Positions 42,063-50,612 of a DNA stretch of 64,000 nucleotides are shown here, in pieces; within the stretch, counting starts at the first letter, position 1; every line of letters starts with the position of its first letter. The notes beneath the pieces are model-generated. The model worked only from the letters and a program-made list of their open reading frames with translations, was not told where the DNA came from and searched no databases. The DNA is from Solobacterium sp. Lineage in GTDB: Bacteria > Bacillota_I > Bacilli_A > Erysipelotrichales > Erysipelotrichaceae. The stretch is from positions 1 to 64,000 of the forward strand of contig JAILLA010000106.1 in the NCBI GenBank assembly GCA_024693325.1, written 5' to 3'. A program made the translations under genes and the position numbers.

Positions 42063-43094
42063 ATATACTTCAACAGCGCCTCTGTAGCAGTCCCAGGAGT
42101 TCATAAATGTATCATAGGATACCCAGTAAATGCCGTTGTTCCATCCTGCAGGATCGGCGATCTTGAACTGATTGGATTCTTCATCATAACCGATCAGCAG
42201 CATTACATGGTTGTGGCTCTTGTATGTTCCCCATTCATAATAGATCGCCTCACTCGGCTGGAAATGAATGCTTGTCCATACAATGACCGGATGTCCCTTT
42301 TCCAGAATAGAGATCAGCTGCTTTTCATCACAGCCTGTCATATTCACTGTCGTACCGTATTTCTTTCCCCATTCGGTTACAGGTGCAGGCATCATTGCGT
42401 CGATCTCAGGCGTATCTTCCCAGAGATTTCCTGCAAACCCTTTATACGGTGAACTGTCGGGAGAATACGGAATCTCATCCAGGAATGAATAATAGTTGTA
42501 TTCCTGGGCATGTCCCGTCATCTGCAGCGCCATTAACAATGATGCGCCTTCACATCCTTCGCGTGCCCCTGCAGCTGCCTGGTTGATAAATTCCTTGACT
42601 TCAAGCTCAACATGGACAGGACCGTCCCAGCCTGCATAGATCGTGGTATCTTCGGTGATCGGATCTTTCCCTGTATAAGGGATCGTTCTGTCTTCGTCCG
42701 TATACCAGCCGGTAAATGTCATGCCCTCTTTTTCCAGAGTCAGTTCTTCCAGACTGACGATCGTCCCGTAATCGACCGTGATCGGATCGATGACTGTCGT
42801 TGTTTCCGTTTCAAACGCTACGGTACGTTTCTGAACATTCCATCCTGCATACAGGTCCAGGTCTTCCTCAACAGGAGTGCCTGCAGACCAAAGTTTGGTC
42901 AATGCGCGGTCAGAATACCAGCCGGTAAAGTCATAACCGTCTTTCTCGGAAACAGGCAGGCTGTCCAGCGACGCGCCTTTTTCAAGGACTGCACTCTCTG
43001 CTGCTGTTCCGTCTGTATGAAATGTAACTGTATAGCTTCTTGTACATCCCGCGAGCATGATACCCGCAAAAATCACAAACAATATTTTTTTCAT
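42060..43094 (-). CDS. Lipoprotein with two InlB-type repeats and a C39-like peptidase domain
   Basis: 344 residues from ATG 43094 (GAGG SD). Signal with lipobox LAGC at residues 15-18 anchors it to the outer face of the membrane. Two InlB B/Flg_new repeats follow (about 20-80 and 85-150), each ending in the pattern FTGWYxDxxxT...YAGW. The last 180 residues are a papain-like C39_2 domain with Cys in REGCEGASLLMAL, His in SHNHVMLLIGYD and Asp in IADPAG. The family cuts peptides or acts on wall peptides; the substrate is unknown. It stands alone. Confidence 0.87.
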   Translation of the reverse strand: MKKILFVIFAGIMLAGCTRSYTVTFHTDGTAAESAVLEKGASLDSLPVSEKDGYDFTGWYSDRALTKLWSAGTPVEEDLDLYAGWNVQKRTVAFETETTTVIDPITVDYGTIVSLEELTLEKEGMTFTGWYTDEDRTIPYTGKDPITEDTTIYAGWDGPVHVELEVKEFINQAAAGAREGCEGASLLMALQMTGHAQEYNYYSFLDEIPYSPDSSPYKGFAGNLWEDTPEIDAMMPAPVTEWGKKYGTTVNMTGCDEKQLISILEKGHPVIVWTSIHFQPSEAIYYEWGTYKSHNHVMLLIGYDEESNQFKIADPAGWNNGIYWVSYDTFMNSWDCYRGAVEVY

Positions 43095-43143
43095 AAGCAC
43101 CTCGTGCAGAGATAGTTATAACAAGATTAATGCACGGATGTCA

Positions 43144-43172
43144 AATAAAGGATGCCCTTTTTACAGGCATCC
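43144..43172 (-). terminator. ileS terminator
   Basis: Minus strand GGATGCC-TGTAAAAAG-GGCATCC followed by TTTATTTG, just after the ileS stop codon. Confidence 0.82.
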
Positions 43173-43183
43173 TGTTGATCGGT

Positions 43184-45901
43184 TTATCCTTTGATGACGC
43201 GGCGGCATCTCGGGCAGAGACCGTCTTCATCAGCTTCTTCACTGTAATTCCAGCATCTCGGACATTTGACGCCCGGTGCCTTTACAACTTCAGCCTGATG
43301 GCTGTCATCTGTCACAAATACTGCCTTGGAAACGATCAGCCACTGGCTGAGAGACTCGCCCAGTGTTCCTTCCAGAAGCTTCTGTTCATCCTCTGTGCAG
43401 TGCAGGGTTACAGCCGCTTCCTGTGATGAAGCGATCACCTTGTCTGTACGGGCGACTTCCAGTGCCTTGTTGACATCGGAACGCATATCCAGCAGTCTGC
43501 CGAATGTTTCCTTCAGTTCTGCCGCATTCGCATATTCATGAACTTCCGGGAAATGCGTATAGTGTACGGATGTTTCGGAATCATCATTGAAATGTTTCCA
43601 GACTTCTTCAGCAGTGTAGCAGAGGAACGGTGCCCACAGTTTCACGAGGGCATCAACAGCCTGCCAGTATACTGTCTGTACCTGACGTCTTCTTGTATCA
43701 TTGACATCGCTGCAGTACAGGATATCTTTTGTGAAGTCACAGTAGTAGGAACTGAGCTCATTGACCATCAGGTTCATAAGCGCTTTGTTTGCGGCAACAT
43801 AGTCATATTCCATATATGCCTTGCGGACTTCCGCAACTGTATCATTCAGGCATACCAGGATATACTGGTCGACCGGTGTCAGATCTTCGTATGCAACGGA
43901 ATCCTTCTTCGGATCAAAGTCTTCCGGATTCAGGTTGCCCAGCAGGAAGCGGAACGTGTTGCGGATCTTTCTGTACTGTTCGGAAACCTGTTTGATGTTC
44001 GCGTCACCAAGCTTCAGGTCCTGCTTATAGTCGGAGACCATTGCCCACAGACGGAATACATCGGCACCGTTGGTGTTGATGATATCCATCGGATTCACGA
44101 CATTGCCGACTGACTTGGACATCTTTTCACCCTTGGAGTCTACAACATAGCCATGGGAAAGTACTTCTTTGTAAGGGGATCTTCCCTTGACTGCAGTACC
44201 AACGATCATTGAGGAGTTGAACCAGCCTCTGTACTGGTCGGAGCCTTCAAAGTAGAGGTCGCAGGGATAACCATCACCTCTAGCCTCAAGCTCGCTCCAG
44301 GAAGAACCTGAATCGAACCAGACGTCCATGATGTCGCTTTCCTTTGTGAAAATACCGTTCGGTGATTTCGGGTTTGTATATCCTTCCGGAAGGATATCCT
44401 TCGCTTCACGTTCAAACCAGACGTTAGAACCGAATTCTTCAACAAGATCAGCCACGTGATCAAATACTTCTTTTTCCATGATCGGGCTTCCGTCTTCGCA
44501 GTAGAAGATTGGGATCGGTACGCCCCACAGACGCTGTCTGGAAATGCACCAGTCACCGCGGTCCTTGATCATGTTGTACATACGGATCTGGCCCCATTCG
44601 TTATGCCATGTAACGTGATTCTGGATCTGATCCAGTACTGCTTCCCTGATCTTCTCAATGGAGCAGAACCACTGTTTTGCGGCACGGAAGATGACCTTTT
44701 TCTTCAGACGGTCATCATGCGGGTAGCTGTGGATCATCGTCTCCACTGCCAGCAGCAGTTCTTTTTCGTTCATCATCGTGATGATCTTTTTGGAGCAGTC
44801 CTCAAATGTCAGTCCCTGGCATTCCGGACCTGCTTCTTCATTCATGAAGCCGCGTTCATCGACAGTGCAGATCGGCGGGATACCGTACTTCATGCAGGCA
44901 TAGTAGTCGTCAAGACCATGACCGCCGGCTGTATGAACACATCCGGTACCGTCTTCATCTGTGACATGATCGCCGAGAATGACAGGGCATTCCTTATCCA
45001 GTACGACATGATGATATGTGATCAGTTCCAGCTCGCTTCCCTTGAATGTTCTGAGCACGCCCTGGTTCTCCAGATGGAATCTCTGAAGGAGCTGTTCCGT
45101 CATGGATTCCAGGAAGATGAGCTTGCCCTTTTCTGTCTGAACTTCCGCATAGACCAGGTCCGGGTTCAGGCAGACTGCTTCGTTGGAAGGGATCGTCCAC
45201 GGTGTTGTTGTCCAGATAACAAAGCTGTCATCCTGGTCAAGAATGCCTTTGCCGTCTGCGACAGGGAATTTCACGAAGATCGTTGCGTCCTTGACATCTT
45301 TATAGAAGATCTCGGAGTCAGCGATCGCTGTTTCGTTGTACGGAGACCAATAGATCGGCTTCAGTCCCTGGAAGATCAGTCCGTCCAGAGCCATCTTTTC
45401 AAAGCAGCGGATCTGACGCGCTTCGAAGCCTTTCTGCAGTGTGATATAAGGATGCTCATAGTCAGCTACCTGTCCGAGTCTCTTTTCGGTAGCCATCTGT
45501 GTTTTGATCTGTTCTTTTGCGTAGTTTTCGCACAGCTGTCTGAAATCTGCAGCAGACATGGACTTTCTGTCAACACCGGATCTCTGAATCGCGTTTTCAA
45601 TCGGCAGACCGTGTGTATCCCATCCCGGGAAAAACGGCGTGTAAAAACCTTCCATTGCATGTGAACGGACAATAAAGTCCTTAATGCAGCGGTTCATTGC
45701 TGTACCGGCATGCAGGTTTCCGTTTGCATAAGGCGGACCGTCATGCAGAATAAACGGTTTTTCATCCTTATGATGCTCCAGGATCTTCTGATAGTAGCCG
45801 TCTTCTTCCCATTCCTTCAGAATGCCCGGCTCTTTCTTTGCAAGATTGCCGCGCATCTCGAAATCGGTTTTCGGCATATGCAGTGTGCTTTTGTAATCCA
45901 T
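43184..45901 (-). CDS. ileS: Isoleucyl-tRNA synthetase
   Basis: 905 residues, full length. Motifs: DGPPYANGNLHAGTAMN (HIGH-type loop HAGT), a long editing domain CP1 with TWTTTPWTIPSN-like sequence (WTTTPWTIPSNEAVCL), the KMSKS loop (KGEKMSKSVGNVV), and a C-terminal zinc finger CPRCWNY...CPRC. It charges tRNA-Ile. Gene order sepF-ylmH-divIVA-ileS is conserved in Bacillota. Expression is set by the T-box leader directly upstream, so it responds to uncharged tRNA-Ile. Confidence 0.97.
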   Translation of the reverse strand: MDYKSTLHMPKTDFEMRGNLAKKEPGILKEWEEDGYYQKILEHHKDEKPFILHDGPPYANGNLHAGTAMNRCIKDFIVRSHAMEGFYTPFFPGWDTHGLPIENAIQRSGVDRKSMSAADFRQLCENYAKEQIKTQMATEKRLGQVADYEHPYITLQKGFEARQIRCFEKMALDGLIFQGLKPIYWSPYNETAIADSEIFYKDVKDATIFVKFPVADGKGILDQDDSFVIWTTTPWTIPSNEAVCLNPDLVYAEVQTEKGKLIFLESMTEQLLQRFHLENQGVLRTFKGSELELITYHHVVLDKECPVILGDHVTDEDGTGCVHTAGGHGLDDYYACMKYGIPPICTVDERGFMNEEAGPECQGLTFEDCSKKIITMMNEKELLLAVETMIHSYPHDDRLKKKVIFRAAKQWFCSIEKIREAVLDQIQNHVTWHNEWGQIRMYNMIKDRGDWCISRQRLWGVPIPIFYCEDGSPIMEKEVFDHVADLVEEFGSNVWFEREAKDILPEGYTNPKSPNGIFTKESDIMDVWFDSGSSWSELEARGDGYPCDLYFEGSDQYRGWFNSSMIVGTAVKGRSPYKEVLSHGYVVDSKGEKMSKSVGNVVNPMDIINTNGADVFRLWAMVSDYKQDLKLGDANIKQVSEQYRKIRNTFRFLLGNLNPEDFDPKKDSVAYEDLTPVDQYILVCLNDTVAEVRKAYMEYDYVAANKALMNLMVNELSSYYCDFTKDILYCSDVNDTRRRQVQTVYWQAVDALVKLWAPFLCYTAEEVWKHFNDDSETSVHYTHFPEVHEYANAAELKETFGRLLDMRSDVNKALEVARTDKVIASSQEAAVTLHCTEDEQKLLEGTLGESLSQWLIVSKAVFVTDDSHQAEVVKAPGVKCPRCWNYSEEADEDGLCPRCRRVIKG

Positions 45902-45922
45902 ATCTATTTCTCCCTCTTTTCA

Positions 45923-46113
45923 GAAAAAAGCGTCCTTATCATCTAAGGACGCTTTTGACGTGGTACCACCTTAGTTCATGGTTTCCCATGCACTCTTGAT
46001 CCCTTTAACGCAGGGATTACGATTGCTCACAGGTGATGTCCGTTCATGGCTTCCGTCCTGTTTTCACCGGACACAGGCTCTCTCTTACTTCCATCCATGA
46101 AGGCGCGTCCTGA
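45923..46113 (-). promoter_or_regulatory. T-box leader of ileS
   Basis: On the minus strand: a Stem-I-like region with candidate specifier ATC (46037-46035, an isoleucine codon followed by A), then the T-box sequence AAGGTGGTACCACG (45972-45959), then a terminator AAAAGCGTCCTTA/TAAGGACGCTTTTTT (45955-45924). Uncharged tRNA-Ile should favour the antiterminator. It starts right at the divIVA stop codon. Confidence 0.88.
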
Positions 46114-46596
46114 TCAACGCATTTTCTCTTCCGCTTCTCTCAGCCACTCAATATCGGGCATTCTGGGAAGCGTGATCTGATCCAGTTCTTCCACCAGATC
46201 ATTCAGTTTCATCTTTGTTTCTTCTTTGACAACATCCGCATCATTATACAGCTGTGCCAGATCACTCAGGATCGTCCGTGCTGTTTTCAATGATTCCGAT
46301 ACGATCGTGTCCGCATTTCTCTGGGCAGTTTCGATGATCTCGTTTGCCTCTTTCAGAGAGATCCGGGTCAGATTGTCAGCTGCCTTTTTTTCGGCAGACA
46401 ATGTCTGCTGGAGCTTGGCATAATGCGCTTTCATTGAGCTCATCTTCTGCTTCAGCTCTGACAATTCCTGCTCATAAGCAGCGACTCTGCGCTCCAGTTC
46501 ATCCACACGGGAAGCATAACGTTCTACAGCATCATCGACCGCAAATCTGTCATATCCGTTTTTTACGACTTTAAATGTCGGTCTCTGCGTGCTCAT
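46114..46596 (-). CDS. divIVA: DivIVA-domain cell-division protein
   Basis: 160 residues. N-terminal lipid-binding segment TFKVVKNGYDRFAVDDAVERYASRV (F-x(VA)x-GYD...V pattern), then a long coiled coil (about 30-140). It gathers at curved membranes of septa and poles and organises division proteins. Shorter than B. subtilis DivIVA and with a clipped C-terminal tail (PDIEWLREAEEKMR). SD AGGAGG. It follows ylmH by 14 bases. Confidence 0.92.
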   Translation of the reverse strand: MSTQRPTFKVVKNGYDRFAVDDAVERYASRVDELERRVAAYEQELSELKQKMSSMKAHYAKLQQTLSAEKKAADNLTRISLKEANEIIETAQRNADTIVSESLKTARTILSDLAQLYNDADVVKEETKMKLNDLVEELDQITLPRMPDIEWLREAEEKMR

Positions 46597-46610
46597 TCAG
46601 TGCTTCCCTC

Positions 46611-47354
46611 CTAGATACTCTGCAGGAATTCCGCCGTTATACGATCCTTTCTGGTCTTGCCGGAAGCCCCCAGATATTTGAACCTTCCGGTACCCCTGAT
46701 CGAAATCGTAACGTTATTATCGCACACTTCATCAACGTCCACAAGCGTCACATGATTGAACTGTACCTTGCCGGAACGTATCAGCTGCTTCGCTTCATTT
46801 CTGCTGCAATGAGCCAGTGCAGCAACGATCGCGTCAGCCCGTTCGCTTGCGATCACTGCTTTGATCTTCTTTGTCCGGAACACCTGTGAGGGATGCTCAT
46901 CCGTCATTTCGAACGAAACATTCAGGGATGAGATCCGGACCAGGTTATCACAGAGAAAACGTCCCATCTGCTGTGATGTATACAGGTAGATCCGATCCTG
47001 TTCGATCCAGAAGTCGCCGAAGCTGTGACGGTCGATCTGAAGACTCATCAGCGCGCCAAGGACGTCACGATGCGTGATCCCTTTGAAGCGCTGATCGATC
47101 GATGCCTTCAGGCACACAATATCACAAAGGTCATCCTCCTCATCCCTGAGAAAAATGACCTTCTTTTTCATGGCATCCGGATATCCGCCTTCATAACGGA
47201 TCAGATCAGACTCCGGGAATTCCTTCCTCGCGGCAGCCTGTTCCTCCTCATTCAGAAAGCTGGATTCAGTATGCATAAACCTGCGTTCACACTGCCTTTG
47301 CAGATCACGCAGATGCACCAGAACAGTTTCGAATTGATGATTCTCAGTCGTCAT
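46611..47354 (-). CDS. ylmH: YlmH-type S4-domain RNA-binding protein
   Basis: 247 residues from ATG 47354, which overlaps the end of sepF by 11 bases. An N-terminal RNA-binding domain (FLNEEEQAAARKEFP, GITHRDVLGALMSLQIDR) is followed by a C-terminal S4 domain (CSRNEAKQLIRSGKVQFNHV). YlmH proteins bind the ribosome or free 50S-tRNA complexes; a role in rescue of stalled ribosomes has been proposed for the family. The position inside the sepF-divIVA cluster is conserved in Bacillota. Confidence 0.9.
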   Translation of the reverse strand: MTTENHQFETVLVHLRDLQRQCERRFMHTESSFLNEEEQAAARKEFPESDLIRYEGGYPDAMKKKVIFLRDEEDDLCDIVCLKASIDQRFKGITHRDVLGALMSLQIDRHSFGDFWIEQDRIYLYTSQQMGRFLCDNLVRISSLNVSFEMTDEHPSQVFRTKKIKAVIASERADAIVAALAHCSRNEAKQLIRSGKVQFNHVTLVDVDEVCDNNVTISIRGTGRFKYLGASGKTRKDRITAEFLQSI

Positions 47355-47763
47355 CGCTTTCCAGAGAGATTTCCCCGTCAACACCGATGGACTTCGGTGT
47401 ACAGAGAATGACATTGTGTCCGATCTTCTGGATAGTTCCGTCCAGGGCAAATACAACACCTGTCAGGAAATCGATTGTACGCTGTGCATAATCACGCTGC
47501 AGACGGTGCAGATTAACAACTGCAGCCCTTCTCTGCTTCAGATGGCGTGCGATCTCTTCAGCTTCTTCAAAGCTGCGCGGTTCAAACAGAACCATTTTTG
47601 TATCAGAAGCAACCTTTTTCACATTGTCGTTCTTCTTTGTTTCATAAGAACTGACAGGTTTCGGTTCAGCAGGTTTTTCTTCTACTTCTTCAACTTCTTC
47701 TTCATCTTCGTCTTCATCATCGATCGGAGCGACGAAGCTCAGCAGTTTATCTTTCAGACCCAT
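47344..47763 (-). CDS. sepF: Cell division protein SepF
   Basis: 139 residues from ATG 47763 with GGAGG SD. An N-terminal membrane-anchoring helix (MGLKDKLLSFVAPI), a very acidic linker, then the SepF core (MVLFEPRSFEEAEEIARHLKQRRAAVVNLH, DYAQRTIDFLTGVVFAL), which polymerises and binds FtsZ. No ylmG lies between sepF and ylmH, unlike many Bacillota. Promoter TTGCGT, 17 bases, TGC-TATAAT lies at 47797-47820. Confidence 0.94.
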   Translation of the reverse strand: MGLKDKLLSFVAPIDDEDEDEEEVEEVEEKPAEPKPVSSYETKKNDNVKKVASDTKMVLFEPRSFEEAEEIARHLKQRRAAVVNLHRLQRDYAQRTIDFLTGVVFALDGTIQKIGHNVILCTPKSIGVDGEISLESDDD

Positions 47764-47791
47764 TTTTGTGTACCTCCACTTAATCTCGTAC

Positions 47792-47820
47792 ATTATAGCA
47801 TCGGATAGTTGCATACGCAA
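47792..47820 (-). promoter_or_regulatory. sepF operon promoter
   Basis: Minus strand TTGCGT (47820-47815), 17 bases, TATAAT (47797-47792) preceded by TGC (extended -10), ahead of the GGAGG SD of sepF. Confidence 0.7.
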
Positions 47821-47862
47821 TCATTCTAAAGCGCATGAAATCAACAAAAACCCGTCTTCTGA

Positions 47863-48930
47863 TCAGAATGTTTCCAGTGTTTTTTCATCCAGTTTCCGGC
47901 ACAGTCCGACAGCCAGTTCTACAGCCGCCTCATAGTCGTCTGCTGTGCACCAGCAATGGTGGGAATGGATATACCGTACAGGCACGCCGATGACGATCGC
48001 AGGGATGCCTTCGGTATGGATCATGCCGGCATTTGTACCGCCGCCTGATCTGACACTTTCCTGTACCGGGATCCCGTTTTCACGTGCAAAATCCAGGGCA
48101 AACTTCTGGAATCTCGGATTTGTGATCATCGAACGGTCAAAGTGTCTCAGCATCGGTCCTTTATACATCGCAGCCTGTATCATATAAGGTTCCTGGAACG
48201 TATCATCTGCAGGACATCCTTCGAAACAGATCATAATATCCGGCTGCAGTGCTTTGTAGTTTGCATAGACGCCGCGTTCACCGACCTCTTCCTGAACGGC
48301 AAAGGATGCCGTAACCGTACAGGGCAGATCCTCCCCCTGCAGTCTCTTCAATGTTTCGATCTCGGCAGCCACTCCGATCCTGCAGTCATAGGCTTTTCCG
48401 AAGAACAGACGCTTTTCTTCATCATAGGAAGCCTGGACAGCAGGGACGGCAAAGGATCCGATCCCGATCCCGAAATAGTTCCTGGTATCTTCAGCACTCG
48501 TGCTTCCGCAGTCCAGCACCATATCGTCCACTGTCAGGGATGCGTTTCTTTCCGAAGCAGACATGAAATGCACCGGCTTTGCCGCGACGCCTGCCTTTAC
48601 CAGTTTCCCTTCTCTATTCCTGATATTGAATAAAGAAGAAGGCAGGTTATTGGCAGTCCATCCGCCAAGCGTCAGGAAACGCATCGTTCCGTTCGGCTTG
48701 ATCGCCTGCACAACTGCTCCAACTTCATCCAGATGCGCGTCAAGCATCACACGGGGACCCTTCTGATCCGGATTCAGGACACCCCGGACATTCCGCATCC
48801 TGTCCTCAGTCAGTTCAAGTACACCCTCCAGTTCCTGTTTTACAAGTGCACTGACATCGTCCTCACATCCGCTCGGGCCGAATGCGTCCGACAGTGCCAG
48901 AATTCGTTTGACTTCATCTTCTCTGATCAT
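47863..48930 (-). CDS. M42-family aminopeptidase (glutamyl aminopeptidase/tetrahedral type)
   Basis: 355 residues. M42 dimetal site: DAHLDEVGAVVQ (His, Asp), CRIGVAAEIE (bridging Asp in KAYDCRIG), VQEEVGERG (catalytic Glu and ligand), and the late His of RYIHSHHCWCT. A dimerisation/PDZ-like domain sits in the middle (about 70-150). These enzymes form large cytoplasmic tetrahedral particles that trim peptides, which suits a cell with two peptide importers in this window. SD GGAGG. Confidence 0.92.
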   Translation of the reverse strand: MIREDEVKRILALSDAFGPSGCEDDVSALVKQELEGVLELTEDRMRNVRGVLNPDQKGPRVMLDAHLDEVGAVVQAIKPNGTMRFLTLGGWTANNLPSSLFNIRNREGKLVKAGVAAKPVHFMSASERNASLTVDDMVLDCGSTSAEDTRNYFGIGIGSFAVPAVQASYDEEKRLFFGKAYDCRIGVAAEIETLKRLQGEDLPCTVTASFAVQEEVGERGVYANYKALQPDIMICFEGCPADDTFQEPYMIQAAMYKGPMLRHFDRSMITNPRFQKFALDFARENGIPVQESVRSGGGTNAGMIHTEGIPAIVIGVPVRYIHSHHCWCTADDYEAAVELAVGLCRKLDEKTLETF

Positions 48931-48980
48931 ATATTGCAGATCCTCCGTTCATACTGCTTCATTATATGCCAAACACGGTA

Positions 48981-49000
48981 TGTTCTGATACAATTAACAC
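48981..49000 (+). promoter_or_regulatory. Extended -10 promoter, leaderless, of the DUF3899-like gene
   Basis: TGATACAAT (48986-48994), then TAACAC and ATG at 49001, with ATGCCA as a possible -35 17 bases upstream. No SD is present. Confidence 0.5.
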
Positions 49001-49357
49001 ATGTTTAACTGGTTGAAAGAAAAGTATTCAGACCGTATGATCTGGAACCTGACAGCAGGTGCCCTTGTCATATCGGTGATCTCTGGACTGATCAACGCCT
49101 CCTCCTTCCTGACAGGACTGATCGACGGTGTTACGCTCTGTTCGGCGCTTCTGCTGCTGGCGGGCGGTATCGTCAACAAATCCTTCGGTGCAGGATATTC
49201 ATTTATGCTGTCAAAGAAAAAGACAGGGAAGAAGATCTCCGAACTGATGGAAGAACGATATGAAGCGGAAAAAAACAAAAAGAATCCTGCTTTGTTTGCA
49301 GGATTGCTGCTGCTGGGGATCATGATCATACTGCTTGTGATCTACTATGCCTTCTGA
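49001..49357 (+). CDS. Small DUF3899-like membrane protein
   Basis: 118 residues with two helix groups: residues about 17-55 (ALVISVISGLINASSFLTGLIDGVTLCSALLLLAGGIV) and 98-117 (ALFAGLLLLGIMIILLVIYYAF), joined by a charged loop (KKKTGKKISELMEERYEAEKNKK). This layout resembles DUF3899 proteins of Bacillota; function unknown. The gene has a -10 box six bases before the ATG and no SD. It is divergent from the M42 gene and ends in a terminator. Confidence 0.75.
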   Translation: MFNWLKEKYSDRMIWNLTAGALVISVISGLINASSFLTGLIDGVTLCSALLLLAGGIVNKSFGAGYSFMLSKKKTGKKISELMEERYEAEKNKKNPALFAGLLLLGIMIILLVIYYAF

Positions 49358-49377
49358 ACCTCTCAGGAGGTTTTTTT
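49357..49377. terminator. Terminator at the DUF3899-like/lipoprotein convergence
   Basis: AACCTC-TCAG-GAGGTT followed by TTTTT on the plus strand. It overlaps both stop codons. Confidence 0.85.
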
Positions 49378-50290
49378 AATTCACTGTTGAAGCCCAGTCA
49401 AGGAAGAGATCAAACATGATATCTTTCATGCTCGGAGCACAGAGGAATTCAACATTGGCAAAACCGGGTCCGTAATCATACAGCAGTTCAAACAGACAAT
49501 AGTCTTCCGTCTGGAATGTATAATACGCCTTGTTGTTGTCGAGTCTGGTGATCTCACCGGATTCTCCCATGAATGACTGGATCGAAGCAGCTACATCCAT
49601 GATGTCCGAATTCTGATCAATAGAGAACTGTTTGAAGTCCGCCGCGCCAAAATAATCGTAAACATAGACTGCTGTATAGCCGCATGATAATTCTTCATAA
49701 TCATTCTCAGCTGTATATGCGAACTGTCTGGGCAGATCGATCCTGATCTTTCTGCACCGATATGTATAACGCTCTGACGGAAGTTCCTCATTGACGTATG
49801 TCTTATTCAGTGCGATCTCCTTGATCCCGTTGACCGCCTGATCATCATAATCATCCTGGATAAAGCCGACAGTCCAGAAACGGTCATCACCCTCGATCAC
49901 AATCTGATATTCGTAATAATCCTGGTACGTATCTTCAACAGCTACACGGTTATCGGCGATCTCTGTAATTTCCATGTCTTTATACAGATCTGCTGCATAT
50001 GCCTGTATATCCATGTCCGGATCTTTTCCGATACATGCCAGATACTCCCTGGATTCTGACAGACCGATGATATTGAGTTTTCCGTCTCCGTATGAAAAGT
50101 CACAGTTTTCCCTGTCTTTCCTGTTGAACGTTCCCGGTAGGATCATACTGATCCCATATCCGGTATCGATTTCTTTTTCCTGTACAGCATCCGGAGAAGC
50201 TGTCACTTCAACTGCTTCCTGGGACGCGGACGGAGCGGAAGAGCATCCGCATAAACATATTAAAATTCCTGCTATCAGTAGTTTTTTCAT
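49376..50290 (-). CDS. Lipoprotein with two PsbP-like repeats
   Basis: 304 residues. Lipobox LCGC at residues 13-16 (ICLCGCSS). After a short linker come two related alpha/beta halves (about 40-175 and 180-300). Each starts with an I-x-LP-x-x-F strand (GYGISMILPGTF; KIRIDLPRQF), runs through a tyrosine-rich middle and ends in an ...F helix. The fold resembles PsbP/DUF1795-type lipoproteins. Function is unknown; it stands alone with an SD GGTGA, and a TATAAT lies about 18 bases before the start. Confidence 0.75.
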   Translation of the reverse strand: MKKLLIAGILICLCGCSSAPSASQEAVEVTASPDAVQEKEIDTGYGISMILPGTFNRKDRENCDFSYGDGKLNIIGLSESREYLACIGKDPDMDIQAYAADLYKDMEITEIADNRVAVEDTYQDYYEYQIVIEGDDRFWTVGFIQDDYDDQAVNGIKEIALNKTYVNEELPSERYTYRCRKIRIDLPRQFAYTAENDYEELSCGYTAVYVYDYFGAADFKQFSIDQNSDIMDVAASIQSFMGESGEITRLDNNKAYYTFQTEDYCLFELLYDYGPGFANVEFLCAPSMKDIMFDLFLDWASTVN

Positions 50291-50348
50291 AATTTCACCG
50301 TTCCCATTATAACAAAAGGAATATCCGGACGGACATTCCTTTTATGGA

Positions 50349-50612
50349 TCAATGATGTGCCATATACCAGAAGAAGAACCATGCAGCAGTCATCGCCAGA
50401 ACGAATACGATCAGGAACGGAAGAATGACCTGAATGATCGCGATGGTCATTGCAAGCACATCTTTCCATGTAAACTCTGATACGTTTTCTTTCCGTTTCC
50501 GGGTGTCTTCCGCTTCTTTGATCAGTTTCTTCTCAAGATGTTCGGGACCGAGTGTATATTCACGGATCTTTTCAACATCTTTGTCGACCTGATCTTTATG
50601 AATAAAGAACAT
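50349..50612 (-). CDS. Small membrane protein at the end of opp operon 1
   Basis: 87 residues. The start ATG overlaps the oppF stop as TGATG, so it is translated by coupling. The first 45 residues are a charged helix (KDVEKIREY, LEKKLIKEAEDTRKRKE), followed by one long membrane segment or tight hairpin (about 52-83). The segment DVLAMTIAIIQVILP matches DMLAMILAGCLTILP of the small protein after the second opp operon (8 of 16 aligned residues identical over KD/GD to LP). No known family is recognised; a subunit or regulator of the importer is likely. Confidence 0.8.
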   Translation of the reverse strand: MFFIHKDQVDKDVEKIREYTLGPEHLEKKLIKEAEDTRKRKENVSEFTWKDVLAMTIAIIQVILPFLIVFVLAMTAAWFFFWYMAHH

